Shown: positions 7,978 through 15,394 of the stretch, in pieces
Position numbering within the stretch: position 1 is the stretch's first letter
Layout: every line of letters starts with the position of its first letter
Assembly (NCBI RefSeq): GCF_026343955.1
Contig: NZ_JAPKNI010000005.1
Span: 186,001 to 250,000 of the forward strand
Reading direction: 5' to 3'
DNA from: Kaistia defluvii
GTDB lineage: Bacteria > Pseudomonadota > Alphaproteobacteria > Rhizobiales > Kaistiaceae
DNA length: 64,000 nucleotides
Made by a program: the position numbers and the translations under genes
The notes under the pieces: generated by a model
Told to the model about the DNA's origin: nothing
The model's input: only the letters and a program-made list of their open reading frames with translations
Database searches by the model: none

Positions 7978-8228
7978 GTTGGCGCGTTTCCATCGGGCTT
8001 TTCTTTGACAGGACATAGTTGACCGGCGAGGGCGCGAGCGGAAGGGCGCGCTGTCTGGGCCAGATCCCCCTTCCACATCCCGAGGCGGCTTTCGCAGAAA
8101 GCCGTCTCGAAGGACGCAAGGCGGATGGGCCTTCATTCGGCCAAGGCGTCGGCGTCGTGCGTCCTTCGAGACGGCCCTTTGGGCCTCCTCAGGATGTTGG
8201 GGCCGGAGGTGGCAGGACGGCCTGCTCG
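7978..8228. other. Intergenic stretch with an inverted repeat
   Basis: No gene is supported here. It holds the 18-bp inverted repeat listed at 8101 and otherwise GC-rich sequence. It may contain the promoter of the mutarotase gene on the minus strand, but no convincing boxes were seen and the GntR-type operator is absent. Confidence 0.4.
8101..8175. repeat. Perfect 18-bp inverted repeat
   Basis: GCCGTCTCGAAGGACGCA at 8101-8118 is matched by its exact reverse complement at 8158-8175, with 39 bases between. The sequence type (TCCTTCGAGACGGC, followed by TTTGGGCCTCCTCAGGATG) resembles a dispersed repeat common in Rhizobiales. It lies downstream of the minus-strand SDR-like gene and may end its transcript. 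Confidence 0.6.
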
Positions 8229-8798
8229 TCAGAAATTCCGGCCATAGCCCGTGGTCCAGCCGCCGTCGACGGCGAGCGTCTGGCCTGTCGTGTAGCTGTT
8301 GAGCGGATCGACCAGGAAGAGCACGGCGTTGGCGACGTCTTCCGCCTTGCCGGCCTGGCCGAGCGGAACGTGGGAGAGCATCGCCTCGTCGCCCGCCTCG
8401 CCGACGCGGCCGACCGCCACCGCATTGACCCGCACGGCCGGGCCCGAAACCATGGCGAGCGCCCGGACGCCGGCGATCGCCGACGCCATGGCCGCCGACC
8501 AGGCGGGATGGCGGCGCATCGGCACGAGGCCGGCGGCCGAGACGAGATGGACGATGCGGCCGCCGCCCCGCGCCGCCATGGCGCGCGCCACGGTCTCGGC
8601 CTCCAGCGCCAGCGCCTCGGGCCGGTAGGCGGCATCCGGCGACAGCGCATGCGACAGGACGAGGATGTCCGGCGCGGCGTCGCCGGCCCGACGCGAGACG
8701 GTGGCGTCATTCGCCGCGAGCGCCGCGATGACGGCGGCGAGAATGGCGTTCTCCGCGCCGGCGACGCGCGCCGACTGGCCTGAAATCCCGATTTCCAT
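8229..8798 (-). CDS. Divergent SDR-fold protein lacking the catalytic Tyr-Lys pair
   Basis: A 189-residue member of the short-chain dehydrogenase fold, clear from its second half (AVRVNAVAVGRV, PLGQAGKAEDVANAVLFL, and the terminal TLAVDGGWTTGYGRNF). It is about 60 residues shorter than normal. The nucleotide motif TGxxxGIG is replaced by SARVAGAENAI, and the YxxxK active site reads W100-SAA-M104. Its C-terminus nearly matches that of the SDR at 12234, suggesting common origin. GGGGGAG precedes the chosen ATG. It is divergent from the E1 fusion gene and shares operator site B with it. It may be non-catalytic, for example a partner subunit. Confidence 0.72.
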   Translation of the reverse strand: MEIGISGQSARVAGAENAILAAVIAALAANDATVSRRAGDAAPDILVLSHALSPDAAYRPEALALEAETVARAMAARGGGRIVHLVSAAGLVPMRRHPAWSAAMASAIAGVRALAMVSGPAVRVNAVAVGRVGEAGDEAMLSHVPLGQAGKAEDVANAVLFLVDPLNSYTTGQTLAVDGGWTTGYGRNF

Positions 8799-8916
8799 GC
8801 TGGTCTCCCCCCGAACGGACCTATGCGGCATCGGCCGGATTCTGGCAACGCCCGGCTTTCCGCGCCGATTTGCGCCCGCCCGACGATTAGACCTTGGCAA
8901 GGCGCGGCTCGATAAC

Positions 8917-8934
8917 ATAACATCATGCTATTAT
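8917..8934 (-). promoter_or_regulatory. Operator site B of the GntR-type regulon
   Basis: ATAACATCATGCTATTAT is the reverse complement of site A at 181; identity extends over 27 bases in all. It lies in the divergent promoter region between the SDR-like gene and the E1 fusion gene, so one site could control both. The AT-rich site stands out from the GC-rich surroundings. Confidence 0.6.
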
Positions 8935-9007
8935 AATTTTAGATGCGATGTCCATCATCGGGCTCGAGGACGCATCACCCGCGTGAAAAGCGCGGGGTCA
9001 GGGAGGG

Positions 9008-11452
9008 ATGATGAGCGCTCAAGTGATGAATCCGGCAATCCGCGCCCCGGAAATCCACAATCCGGTCTTTCGCAGCGCCGCCGGCAGGACACTGCCGGCC
9101 GGGCTGAGCGCGGCGGCGCTGCTGGAGCTCTACGAACGCATGGTGCTGCTGCGCCGCTTCGAGAGCGTGGCGCAGACCGCCTGCCGCAAGGGCGAGACGC
9201 CCGGCTTCCTGCATCTCTATATCGGCGAGGAGGCGACCGCCGTCGGCGTCTGCGCGCATCTGCGCCCCACCGACTGGATCACCTCGACCCATCGCGGCCA
9301 TGGCCATGCGCTGGCCAAGGGCATGGATCCCGACATCCTGATGGCCGAGCTGTTCGGCAAGCGCGACGGCTGCTGCGGCGGGCGCGGCGGCACCATGCAT
9401 CTCTATGACCGCAAGACCGGGCTTTTCGGCACCAACGGCATCGTCGCCGCCGGCATCAGCCACGCGGTCGGCGCCGGCATGTCCGCCCGCGCCCAGGGCA
9501 AGGACGGCGTCGGCGTCGCCTTCTTCGGCGATGGGGCGACCAACCATGGCGGTTTTCACGAGTCGCTGAACTTCGCCGGCATCCAGAAGGCGCCGGCCGT
9601 CCTCGTTTGCGAAAACAACCTCTACGCGACCGCGACGCCGCTGGCCTCGGCGACGCTGAACCCGGAGATCGCAACGCGGGCGGCCGCCTACGGCATTCCG
9701 GGCGTCGCCGTCGACGGCAATGACGTCATCGCCGTCTGGCAGGTGATGGCCGAGGCGACGGCGCGCGCCCGATCGGGCCAGGGCCCGACGCTGATCGAGG
9801 CCAAGACCTATCGCACCGTCGGCCATCACGAGGGCGACCCGGTGACGGGCACCTATCGCACCCAGGCCGAAGTCGACGAATGGGCGAAGCGCGACCCGAT
9901 CCAGATGCTGCGCACCCGGCTGCTGGAGGATTTCGGCGCCGCCTCGGCCGACGAACTCGGCGCGATCGACGCGAAGATCGACGGGATCGTCGCGCAGTCG
10001 CTCGAATTCGCGCGCAATTCGCCGGAGCCGGACCCGGCCACCACGGCGCTGCATGTCTATGCCGAGCCGATCAACCCGGCCGATGCGCTGGTCCAGGCGG
10101 CGCCGACGGCGACCGTGACCCAGGGCTGGCTCGACGCGGTGCGCGACGGCATCGCCGAGGAGATGCGCCGCAATCCGCATCTGCTCTATTTCGGCGAAGG
10201 CACCGGCGAGCGCGGCGGCACCTTTGCCCACACCAAGAACCTCTGGACCGAGTTCGGCCCCAACCGGATGGTGGATACGCCGATCTCCGAGCAGGGCTTC
10301 ACCGGAGCGGCCATCGGCGCTTCGGCGACGGGATCGCGCACGATCGCCGATCTGATGTTCGCCGATTTCGTGTTCGAGGCGGCGGGGCAGATCGTGCTGC
10401 AGGCCGCCAAGCTGCGCTACATGTCGAACGGGCAGATGAACGCGCCGATGGTGGTGCGGGTGGGTTCGGGCGCGGTGCGTTCGGCCGGGCCCCACCACAG
10501 CGGCACCTATCATCCGAGCTGGGCCAACATTCCAGGCCTGATCGTCTGCATGCCGGCGACGCCGGCCGACGCCAAGGGCCTGATGAAAACGGCGCTCCGG
10601 GCCGGCGACCCGGTGATCATGCTGGAGCCCAAGGCGCTGTTCGCGTCGAAGGGCGAGGTGCCGACCGGCGAGCATCTGGTGCCGTTCGGCCTGGCGCGCA
10701 TCGCCCGCGAGGGCGGCGACATCACCATCGTCTCGGCCGGCCAACTCGTGCACCGCGCGCTGGAGGCGGCGGAGAAGCTGGCAGCCGAGGGGATCTCGGC
10801 GGAGGTCATCGACCTTCGCACCATCATGCCGCTCGATGTCGGCACGGTGGCGAAGTCGGTGGCGAAGACGCACCGGCTGCTGGTGGTCGACGAGGGCTGG
10901 GGCGCCTTCGGCGTCGGCGCCGAGGTGGCGCAGGCGATGAACGAACTCGCCTTCGACGATCTCGACGCGCCGGTCGGCCGGCTGCATACCGACGCGCAGC
11001 CGCATCCGCTCGCCCCGGCGCTGGAGCGCGCCATGCTGGTCGATGCCGTCAAGATCGTCGCCGCCGCCAAAGGCGTGCTCGGAGGCCAGCCGCCCGTGCC
11101 GAAGCACTGGCGCTATCTCGGCCGCCAGGCGGCGCCCGCCCCCGTCGCGGCGCCCGCCGCCACCACGATGCCCGCTCCGGTCGCGCCGGCTCCGGCTGCG
11201 CCGGCCGCAGCCGGCGACGGCGAGCCGATCACCATGCCGTTCGGCGACCTCACCATCAGCGAGGGCACGATCGTCGGCTGGCTGAAGAAGGAAGGCGATG
11301 CGGTCAAGGCCGGCGAGATCGTCGCCGAGATCGAGACAGACAAGGCGGTGGTCGAGATCGAGGCGCCGGTCGACGGCATTCTCGGCCCGATCGAGCAGCC
11401 CAAGGGCACGGTCGTGCCGATGGGCGGCCGCATCGGCAGCGTCCGGACCTGA
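9008..11452 (+). CDS. TPP-dependent 2-oxoacid dehydrogenase E1 alpha-beta fusion with C-terminal lipoyl domain
   Basis: An 814-residue three-part protein. Residues about 35-335 are an E1 alpha domain with the thiamine diphosphate motif GDG (174-176) to NN (203-204). Residues about 370-690 are the E1 beta (transketolase-like) half. After an Ala/Pro-rich linker, residues about 737-814 form a lipoyl domain with Lys779 in ETDKAVVE as the lipoylation site. Such enzymes oxidatively decarboxylate or cleave 2-oxo compounds. Normally the lipoyl domain belongs to E2; here it is on E1, and the next gene lacks it. ATG ATG at 9008/9011 follows GGGAGGG, so either may start. No E3 gene is in the window. Confidence 0.88.
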   Translation: MMSAQVMNPAIRAPEIHNPVFRSAAGRTLPAGLSAAALLELYERMVLLRRFESVAQTACRKGETPGFLHLYIGEEATAVGVCAHLRPTDWITSTHRGHGHALAKGMDPDILMAELFGKRDGCCGGRGGTMHLYDRKTGLFGTNGIVAAGISHAVGAGMSARAQGKDGVGVAFFGDGATNHGGFHESLNFAGIQKAPAVLVCENNLYATATPLASATLNPEIATRAAAYGIPGVAVDGNDVIAVWQVMAEATARARSGQGPTLIEAKTYRTVGHHEGDPVTGTYRTQAEVDEWAKRDPIQMLRTRLLEDFGAASADELGAIDAKIDGIVAQSLEFARNSPEPDPATTALHVYAEPINPADALVQAAPTATVTQGWLDAVRDGIAEEMRRNPHLLYFGEGTGERGGTFAHTKNLWTEFGPNRMVDTPISEQGFTGAAIGASATGSRTIADLMFADFVFEAAGQIVLQAAKLRYMSNGQMNAPMVVRVGSGAVRSAGPHHSGTYHPSWANIPGLIVCMPATPADAKGLMKTALRAGDPVIMLEPKALFASKGEVPTGEHLVPFGLARIAREGGDITIVSAGQLVHRALEAAEKLAAEGISAEVIDLRTIMPLDVGTVAKSVAKTHRLLVVDEGWGAFGVGAEVAQAMNELAFDDLDAPVGRLHTDAQPHPLAPALERAMLVDAVKIVAAAKGVLGGQPPVPKHWRYLGRQAAPAPVAAPAATTMPAPVAPAPAAPAAAGDGEPITMPFGDLTISEGTIVGWLKKEGDAVKAGEIVAEIETDKAVVEIEAPVDGILGPIEQPKGTVVPMGGRIGSVRT

Positions 11453-11463
11453 GAGGGAATCGC

Positions 11464-12150
11464 ATGAACGCCCCCGTCCGTACCCTCGCCTCGCCCTATG
11501 CACGAAAGCTCGCCCGCGAGCGCGGCATTGCGCTGGCGCGCGTCACCGGCTCCGGCCCGAACGGCCGCATCGTTGCCGAAGACCTGATGGCAGCGCCGGA
11601 AGCCGCGCCCACGGCTCCGATCCCGGCTCCCGCGATGGCGGCGGCGCCTGCCCCGGCTGTCGTGGCGGCGCGTCCGATCTCCGCCTTCGCGGCGACCCTC
11701 GACCTGACGCCGCTCTCCGCCTTCATCGCGGCTTCCGGCTCGGAACTCTCGATCGATGCGTTCCTGGTCAAGGCGGCGGCGCGGGCCGCCGGCGCCGAGG
11801 CCGAGGCGATCCGCTGGATCAAGCCGGAGGGCGGCGCGGTGACGATCGCCCGCCCGCTGGCGCTGGCGCCGACCGAGATCGCGCGGCAGATCGGTGGCGA
11901 TGCCGAGACAGCCTCGCCGGGGGGCAAGGTGATGGTCGTGTCGCGCCTCGCCGCCAAAGGGGTGCGTCCGGTCGCCGGCAGCCTGCCGGCCGGGATCGAC
12001 CTGCGCGTCCTGGTGGTCGCCAGCGACGGCTCGGAGACCGCCGAGGCCCTGGTCGTACATGACGCCGACGCGATAACCGAGACCGAGGCGGGCGAGATCC
12101 TCACCGGTTTCCGCGACCTGCTCGAAGCCCCGCTGCGGCTGCTGGTCTGA
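11464..12150 (+). CDS. Degenerate E2-like protein: E3-binding domain plus inactive acyltransferase remnant
   Basis: A 228-residue protein 11 bases downstream of the E1 fusion with a good AGAGGGA site. Residues about 9-45 are a peripheral-subunit-binding domain (SPYARKLARERGIA, VTGSGPNGRIVAEDL) that docks E1 or E3. The rest aligns with a shortened 2-oxoacid acyltransferase core. Its end (GEILTGFRDLLEAPLRLLV) matches the E2 C-terminus, but where E2 has DHRxxDG it reads DADAITE, losing the catalytic His and Asp. It has no lipoyl domain. It probably serves as a scaffold linking the lipoylated E1 fusion to E3; whether any acyl transfer remains is doubtful. Confidence 0.75.
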   Translation: MNAPVRTLASPYARKLARERGIALARVTGSGPNGRIVAEDLMAAPEAAPTAPIPAPAMAAAPAPAVVAARPISAFAATLDLTPLSAFIAASGSELSIDAFLVKAAARAAGAEAEAIRWIKPEGGAVTIARPLALAPTEIARQIGGDAETASPGGKVMVVSRLAAKGVRPVAGSLPAGIDLRVLVVASDGSETAEALVVHDADAITETEAGEILTGFRDLLEAPLRLLV

Positions 12151-12192
12151 ACGGCGCGAGCCCGATTAACGGACGGCTGACGAGAGGCTAAC

Positions 12193-12227
12193 AGAGGGGT
12201 TAACACGCGGGCCGTGTTAACCCCTCT
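12193..12227. terminator. Hairpin between convergent genes
   Basis: AGAGGGGTTAACACG and its exact complement form a 15-bp stem with a 5-base loop between the convergent E2-like and SDR genes. No T-run follows on either strand, so it is a probable rather than certain bidirectional terminator. Confidence 0.55.
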
Positions 12228-12233
12228 CGCGCT

Positions 12234-13013
12234 TCACATCATGTAGCCGGTGGTCCAGCCGCCATCGACCGCCAGGACCTGGCCATTGATGTAGGAAGAT
12301 TCCGGCGCCGAGAGGAAGAGCACCGCCTCGCCGATCTCTTCCGGCGTGCCCGGACGGCCGAGCGGAATGTGCTCCATGAACGCCTGCGTCTTGGCCTGGA
12401 ACAAGCCGTCCGCGCCATAGAACAGCGCCTTGGTGCCCTCGGTCATGATGGATCCCGGCGCGATCGCGTTGCTGAGGATTCCCTGCGGCCCCAGCTCCAG
12501 CGCCATCGAGCGGGTCAAATGGATGACGCCCGCCTTGGCCGCGACGAACGGGCTCTGCAGCCGCATCGCTGCAAGGCCGACGACGGAAGCGATGTTGACG
12601 ATCCGGCCGCCCCGACCTGCCGCCTGCATCGGTTCGAGCGCGCGGCGGGTCATGAAGAACAACCCATCGAGATCGATGCCGACGATCCGATGCCATTCCT
12701 CGATCGGGAACAGATCGACGTGGACCCGGTGCGCCTGCGTGTTGACACCGGCATTGTTGACCAGGATGTCGAGCCGGCCATAGGTTTCAACCGTCAGCGT
12801 GACAGCCCGGTCAATCGAGTCGGGATCGCGAATGTCGACCTTCAGCGCCAGCGCGTCCGGCAGGGTCGCCGCGACCTCGCGTGCGCCTTCCTCGTTGACG
12901 TCGGCGACGACGATGGAGGCCCCGTTCGCGGCCAGGCGGCTGACGATGCCGCGCCCGATGCCTCCGGCGGCGCCGGTGACAAAGGCCACCTTGCCCGTTA
13001 GATCGCTGCGCAT
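12234..13013 (-). CDS. SDR family protein with the catalytic Tyr replaced by Phe
   Basis: A 259-residue short-chain dehydrogenase-fold protein. It keeps the nucleotide motif TGAAGGIG (13-20), NNAG (86-89) and Ser143, but the YxxxK site reads F156-VAA-K160. The codon is TTC, so the change is real in this sequence. A Phe there removes the proton donor, so normal alcohol oxidation is unlikely unless another group serves. The C-terminus VLAVDGGWTTGYMM resembles the SDR-like protein at 8229. Divergent from the GntR gene with operator site C between them, and so probably in the same regulon. Confidence 0.82.
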   Translation of the reverse strand: MRSDLTGKVAFVTGAAGGIGRGIVSRLAANGASIVVADVNEEGAREVAATLPDALALKVDIRDPDSIDRAVTLTVETYGRLDILVNNAGVNTQAHRVHVDLFPIEEWHRIVGIDLDGLFFMTRRALEPMQAAGRGGRIVNIASVVGLAAMRLQSPFVAAKAGVIHLTRSMALELGPQGILSNAIAPGSIMTEGTKALFYGADGLFQAKTQAFMEHIPLGRPGTPEEIGEAVLFLSAPESSYINGQVLAVDGGWTTGYMM

Positions 13014-13058
13014 CCGCCTGCCCTCCCCGGCTTTCGTCCGAACCCGCCGGACTTCAAC

Positions 13059-13076
13059 GATATATTATGATACTAT
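13059..13076 (-). promoter_or_regulatory. Operator site C of the GntR-type regulon
   Basis: On the minus strand ATAGTATCATAATATATC matches site A in its left half; on the plus strand ATATTATGATACTAT (13062-13076) is a near-perfect dyad around G13069. It lies between the divergent SDR gene and GntR gene, which fits autoregulation. Confidence 0.5.
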
Positions 13077-13201
13077 AATCTATCCTGAAGGCCGGCAACC
13101 GCTTGCCGACAGAATGACGGACTGCGGCCCATGATTGGTACGCATTGGCAAAACTCGCTAATTTGGCGGTCGAACAAAAGCGATTCTGGGGAATTTGACA
13201 G

Positions 13202-14017
13202 GTGAAAGCAAGCAAGACGGAGCCAGTTGGCGACAGCTCGCCGGATGCCTCGGGAGCTGCCGCCTCGCTCGAAAGCTTCCAGCCGCGCGCGCTTTCGCGC
13301 GACGACGGTCCGCTCTACCGGCAACTCGTCTCCATCCTGCGCGAGCCGATCGCCAACGGCACGCTGGTGCCCGGCACGTCCCTGCCACGCGAGGCGGACA
13401 TCGCCGAGCGCTTCGGCGTCAGCCTGATCACCGTCCGCCAGGCTCTGCGCGATCTCGAGAATGACGGGCTGATCAAGAAGCGGGCCGCCAAGCCCGCTAT
13501 CGTGGCGACACCGGAATTGCCGTCGCAGCCGAGCTTCGATTTTCGCAGCTTCGCGCAGATTGCCGAATCGACCAAGGGCCGCGCCCTGGAGATTCATTCC
13601 TATCGCAAGGAACGCTCGGCGGCTGCGAGCGCGGCCTTCGGCCTGAACCCGGAGGAGAGCTGCCATTGCCTGCGCGCCACCCTGCACCAGAAAGATGGTC
13701 CGACATGCCAGACGACCTTCTATTTCCCGCCGGCCATCGGCGCCCGCCTGAAGCGCCCGGATTTTGACGACGTCGTCGTCTTCCGCGCCGTCCAGCGCCA
13801 CCTCGGCATCCAGCTATCCAGCGCCCGCATCACCGTGCGCGCCGATATCGCCGACGAGGCGCTCGCCGAAGCGCTCGACTACAAGGTCGGCGGGCCGATC
13901 CTCGTCATGGAGATGCTGTATTTCTCGGCCGCCGGCGAACCCGTGGAACTGACGATCAACAAGAACCGCGCTGACCTCTTCAGCCTTTCCTACGACGCCC
14001 CCAACGATCTCGGATGA
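13202..14017 (+). CDS. GntR family transcriptional regulator (HutC/UTRA type)
   Basis: A 271-residue regulator. An N-terminal winged helix-turn-helix (about 36-100) contains LPREADIAERFGVSLITVRQALRDL, typical of GntR. The C-terminal half is a UTRA ligand-binding domain like HutC, ending VEMLYFSAAGEPVELTIN-like before the stop. The start is GTG with GGGGAA upstream. Four related AT-rich operators in the first 14 kb lie upstream of the catabolic units around it, one in its own promoter region. It is therefore the likely repressor of the whole cluster, with a sugar or sugar acid as inducer. Confidence 0.88.
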   Translation: MKASKTEPVGDSSPDASGAAASLESFQPRALSRDDGPLYRQLVSILREPIANGTLVPGTSLPREADIAERFGVSLITVRQALRDLENDGLIKKRAAKPAIVATPELPSQPSFDFRSFAQIAESTKGRALEIHSYRKERSAAASAAFGLNPEESCHCLRATLHQKDGPTCQTTFYFPPAIGARLKRPDFDDVVVFRAVQRHLGIQLSSARITVRADIADEALAEALDYKVGGPILVMEMLYFSAAGEPVELTINKNRADLFSLSYDAPNDLG

Positions 14018-14051
14018 CCGCTCCGGCACGTCTGGACTTCGCCAAGAGATT

Positions 14052-14070
14052 ATAATAGCATATATTTTAT
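14052..14070 (+). promoter_or_regulatory. Operator site D of the GntR-type regulon
   Basis: ATAATAGCATATATTTTAT shares its first ten bases with site A and its TTTTAT-like right arm, with one extra base. It lies 144 bases upstream of the ABC2 binding-protein start and just after the GntR gene, so ABC2 transcription can be controlled separately from gntR. Confidence 0.5.
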
Positions 14071-14213
14071 CGCAGGGATGAGGATCAACTGCGAGGCCGC
14101 GCGGGACAGGTGCCCGGGCGAGGGGAATGACGCGTCGCCATGACGGATGCCGCCACCGGCAAGAAGCATCCGCACGCATCAGTTGGGAAACGTTCCTTGA
14201 GGGAGGAAAATCC

Positions 14214-15278
14214 GTGAAGCGCACAGCCGCACTCGCCGCCTTGTCGGCAATCAGCCTGTCCGTCGCCCTGTCCGGGTTCGGGACCGCGCCGGCCATGGCC
14301 GAAGGCAAGACCTACAAGATCTATCTCTCCAACAATTTCGTCGGCAATGACTGGCGCCAGCAGATGCTGCGTATCGCCGATGCCGTGGTGAAGAAGCCGC
14401 CGCTCGCCGGCCGCGTCGACCTCAAGGTCGAGAATGTCGAGACGACGACCCAGGCCCAGATCAACTCGCTCAACAACATCATCCGCACCAGGCCGGACGC
14501 CATCCTGATCGATGCCGGCTCGCCGACCGCGCTCAACCCGACCATCGAGAAGGCCTGCGCCGCCGGAATCCTGGTCATCTCCTTCGATCAGGTCGTGACC
14601 GCCGATTGCGCCTACAAGGTCGAGTCCGACTGGAACATGCTTCCGGCCGTCCAGGCCGAGTGGATCGCCGAGAAGATCGGCGGCAAGGGCAAGGTGTTCG
14701 TCGATCGCGGCCTTGCCGGCGCGCCGATTTCCGAGCAGCTGCAGAACGGTTTCGAGAAGGTTCTGAAGAACTATCCCGGCATCGAGATCGTCGGCTACTT
14801 CAACGGCAACTATGCGCTCGGGCCGGAGCAGGAAGGCGTCGCCTCGCTGCTCGCCGCCCATCCGCAGGTCGATGCGATCCTGACCCAGGGCTATGGCTCC
14901 GGCGCGATCAAGGCGTTGCAGGATGCCGGCCGTCCGCTCGTTCCCGTCGCCGGCGGCGGCTACAATTCGGCCTCGCTCGTCTGCGCCCAGACGGAGGGCG
15001 CCCAATGCATCCTCGAGACCAACCCGGCCTATCTCTCCGCCGAAGCACTGAAGCTCGCGGTCGACATCCTCGACGGCAAGGAGGTCAAGGACAAGCACAT
15101 CTTCGTCTACGGCCCGTTCCAGTCGACCGACCCGCAGCCGTCCAAGCTCTATCCTAATGTGAAGATGCAGAAGATCGAGATCGGCAAGACCGCCTTCCCG
15201 GATCTCGCCCCCGGCCTGTCGCTGCCGATTTCACCCGACTGGGTGGAGATCACGCCGCAGGAAGCCGCCGGCTCGTAA
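14214..15278 (+). CDS. Periplasmic sugar-binding protein (ABC2)
   Basis: A 354-residue binding protein of the Peripla_BP_4 family. The start is GTG at 14214, with GGGAGG eight bases upstream; it begins VKRTAALAAL and gives a clean Sec signal peptide ending AMA before EGKTYKIYLS. Mature motifs include NNFVGNDWRQQML near the ligand cleft and LIDAGSPTALNP. First gene of an operon with one ATPase and two permeases. Operator D lies upstream. The REP-like hairpins after its stop separate it from the ATPase gene. Ligand unknown, but co-regulation with ABC1 suggests related substrates. Confidence 0.88.
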   Translation: MKRTAALAALSAISLSVALSGFGTAPAMAEGKTYKIYLSNNFVGNDWRQQMLRIADAVVKKPPLAGRVDLKVENVETTTQAQINSLNNIIRTRPDAILIDAGSPTALNPTIEKACAAGILVISFDQVVTADCAYKVESDWNMLPAVQAEWIAEKIGGKGKVFVDRGLAGAPISEQLQNGFEKVLKNYPGIEIVGYFNGNYALGPEQEGVASLLAAHPQVDAILTQGYGSGAIKALQDAGRPLVPVAGGGYNSASLVCAQTEGAQCILETNPAYLSAEALKLAVDILDGKEVKDKHIFVYGPFQSTDPQPSKLYPNVKMQKIEIGKTAFPDLAPGLSLPISPDWVEITPQEAAGS

Positions 15279-15287
15279 GTCACACAT

Positions 15288-15336
15288 GGGGTGAGGAAAT
15301 CCCTCACCCCGCCCCTCTCCCGCCCGCGGGAGAGGG
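15288..15336 (+). repeat. Tandem hairpins after the ABC2 binding-protein gene
   Basis: Two perfect 9-bp stems in a row: GGGGTGAGG-aaatc-CCTCACCCC (15288-15310) and CCCTCTCCC-6-GGGAGAGGG (15313-15336). The sequence type is the REP-like family of this genome. The position, between binding protein and ATPase, suggests mRNA protection or partial termination. Confidence 0.6.
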
Positions 15337-15394
15337 AGCAGACCGCGCCTGGGCGCGACGAGTCCTGAAATTCCTGACTGAAGGTCCGGCCTGC

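Noticed and set aside
8975-11503. 842-codon open frame on the minus strand opposite the E1 fusion
   Set aside because: It mirrors the GC-rich third positions of the E1 gene, is rich in Arg/His/Gly low-complexity sequence, has no ribosome site and no family features.
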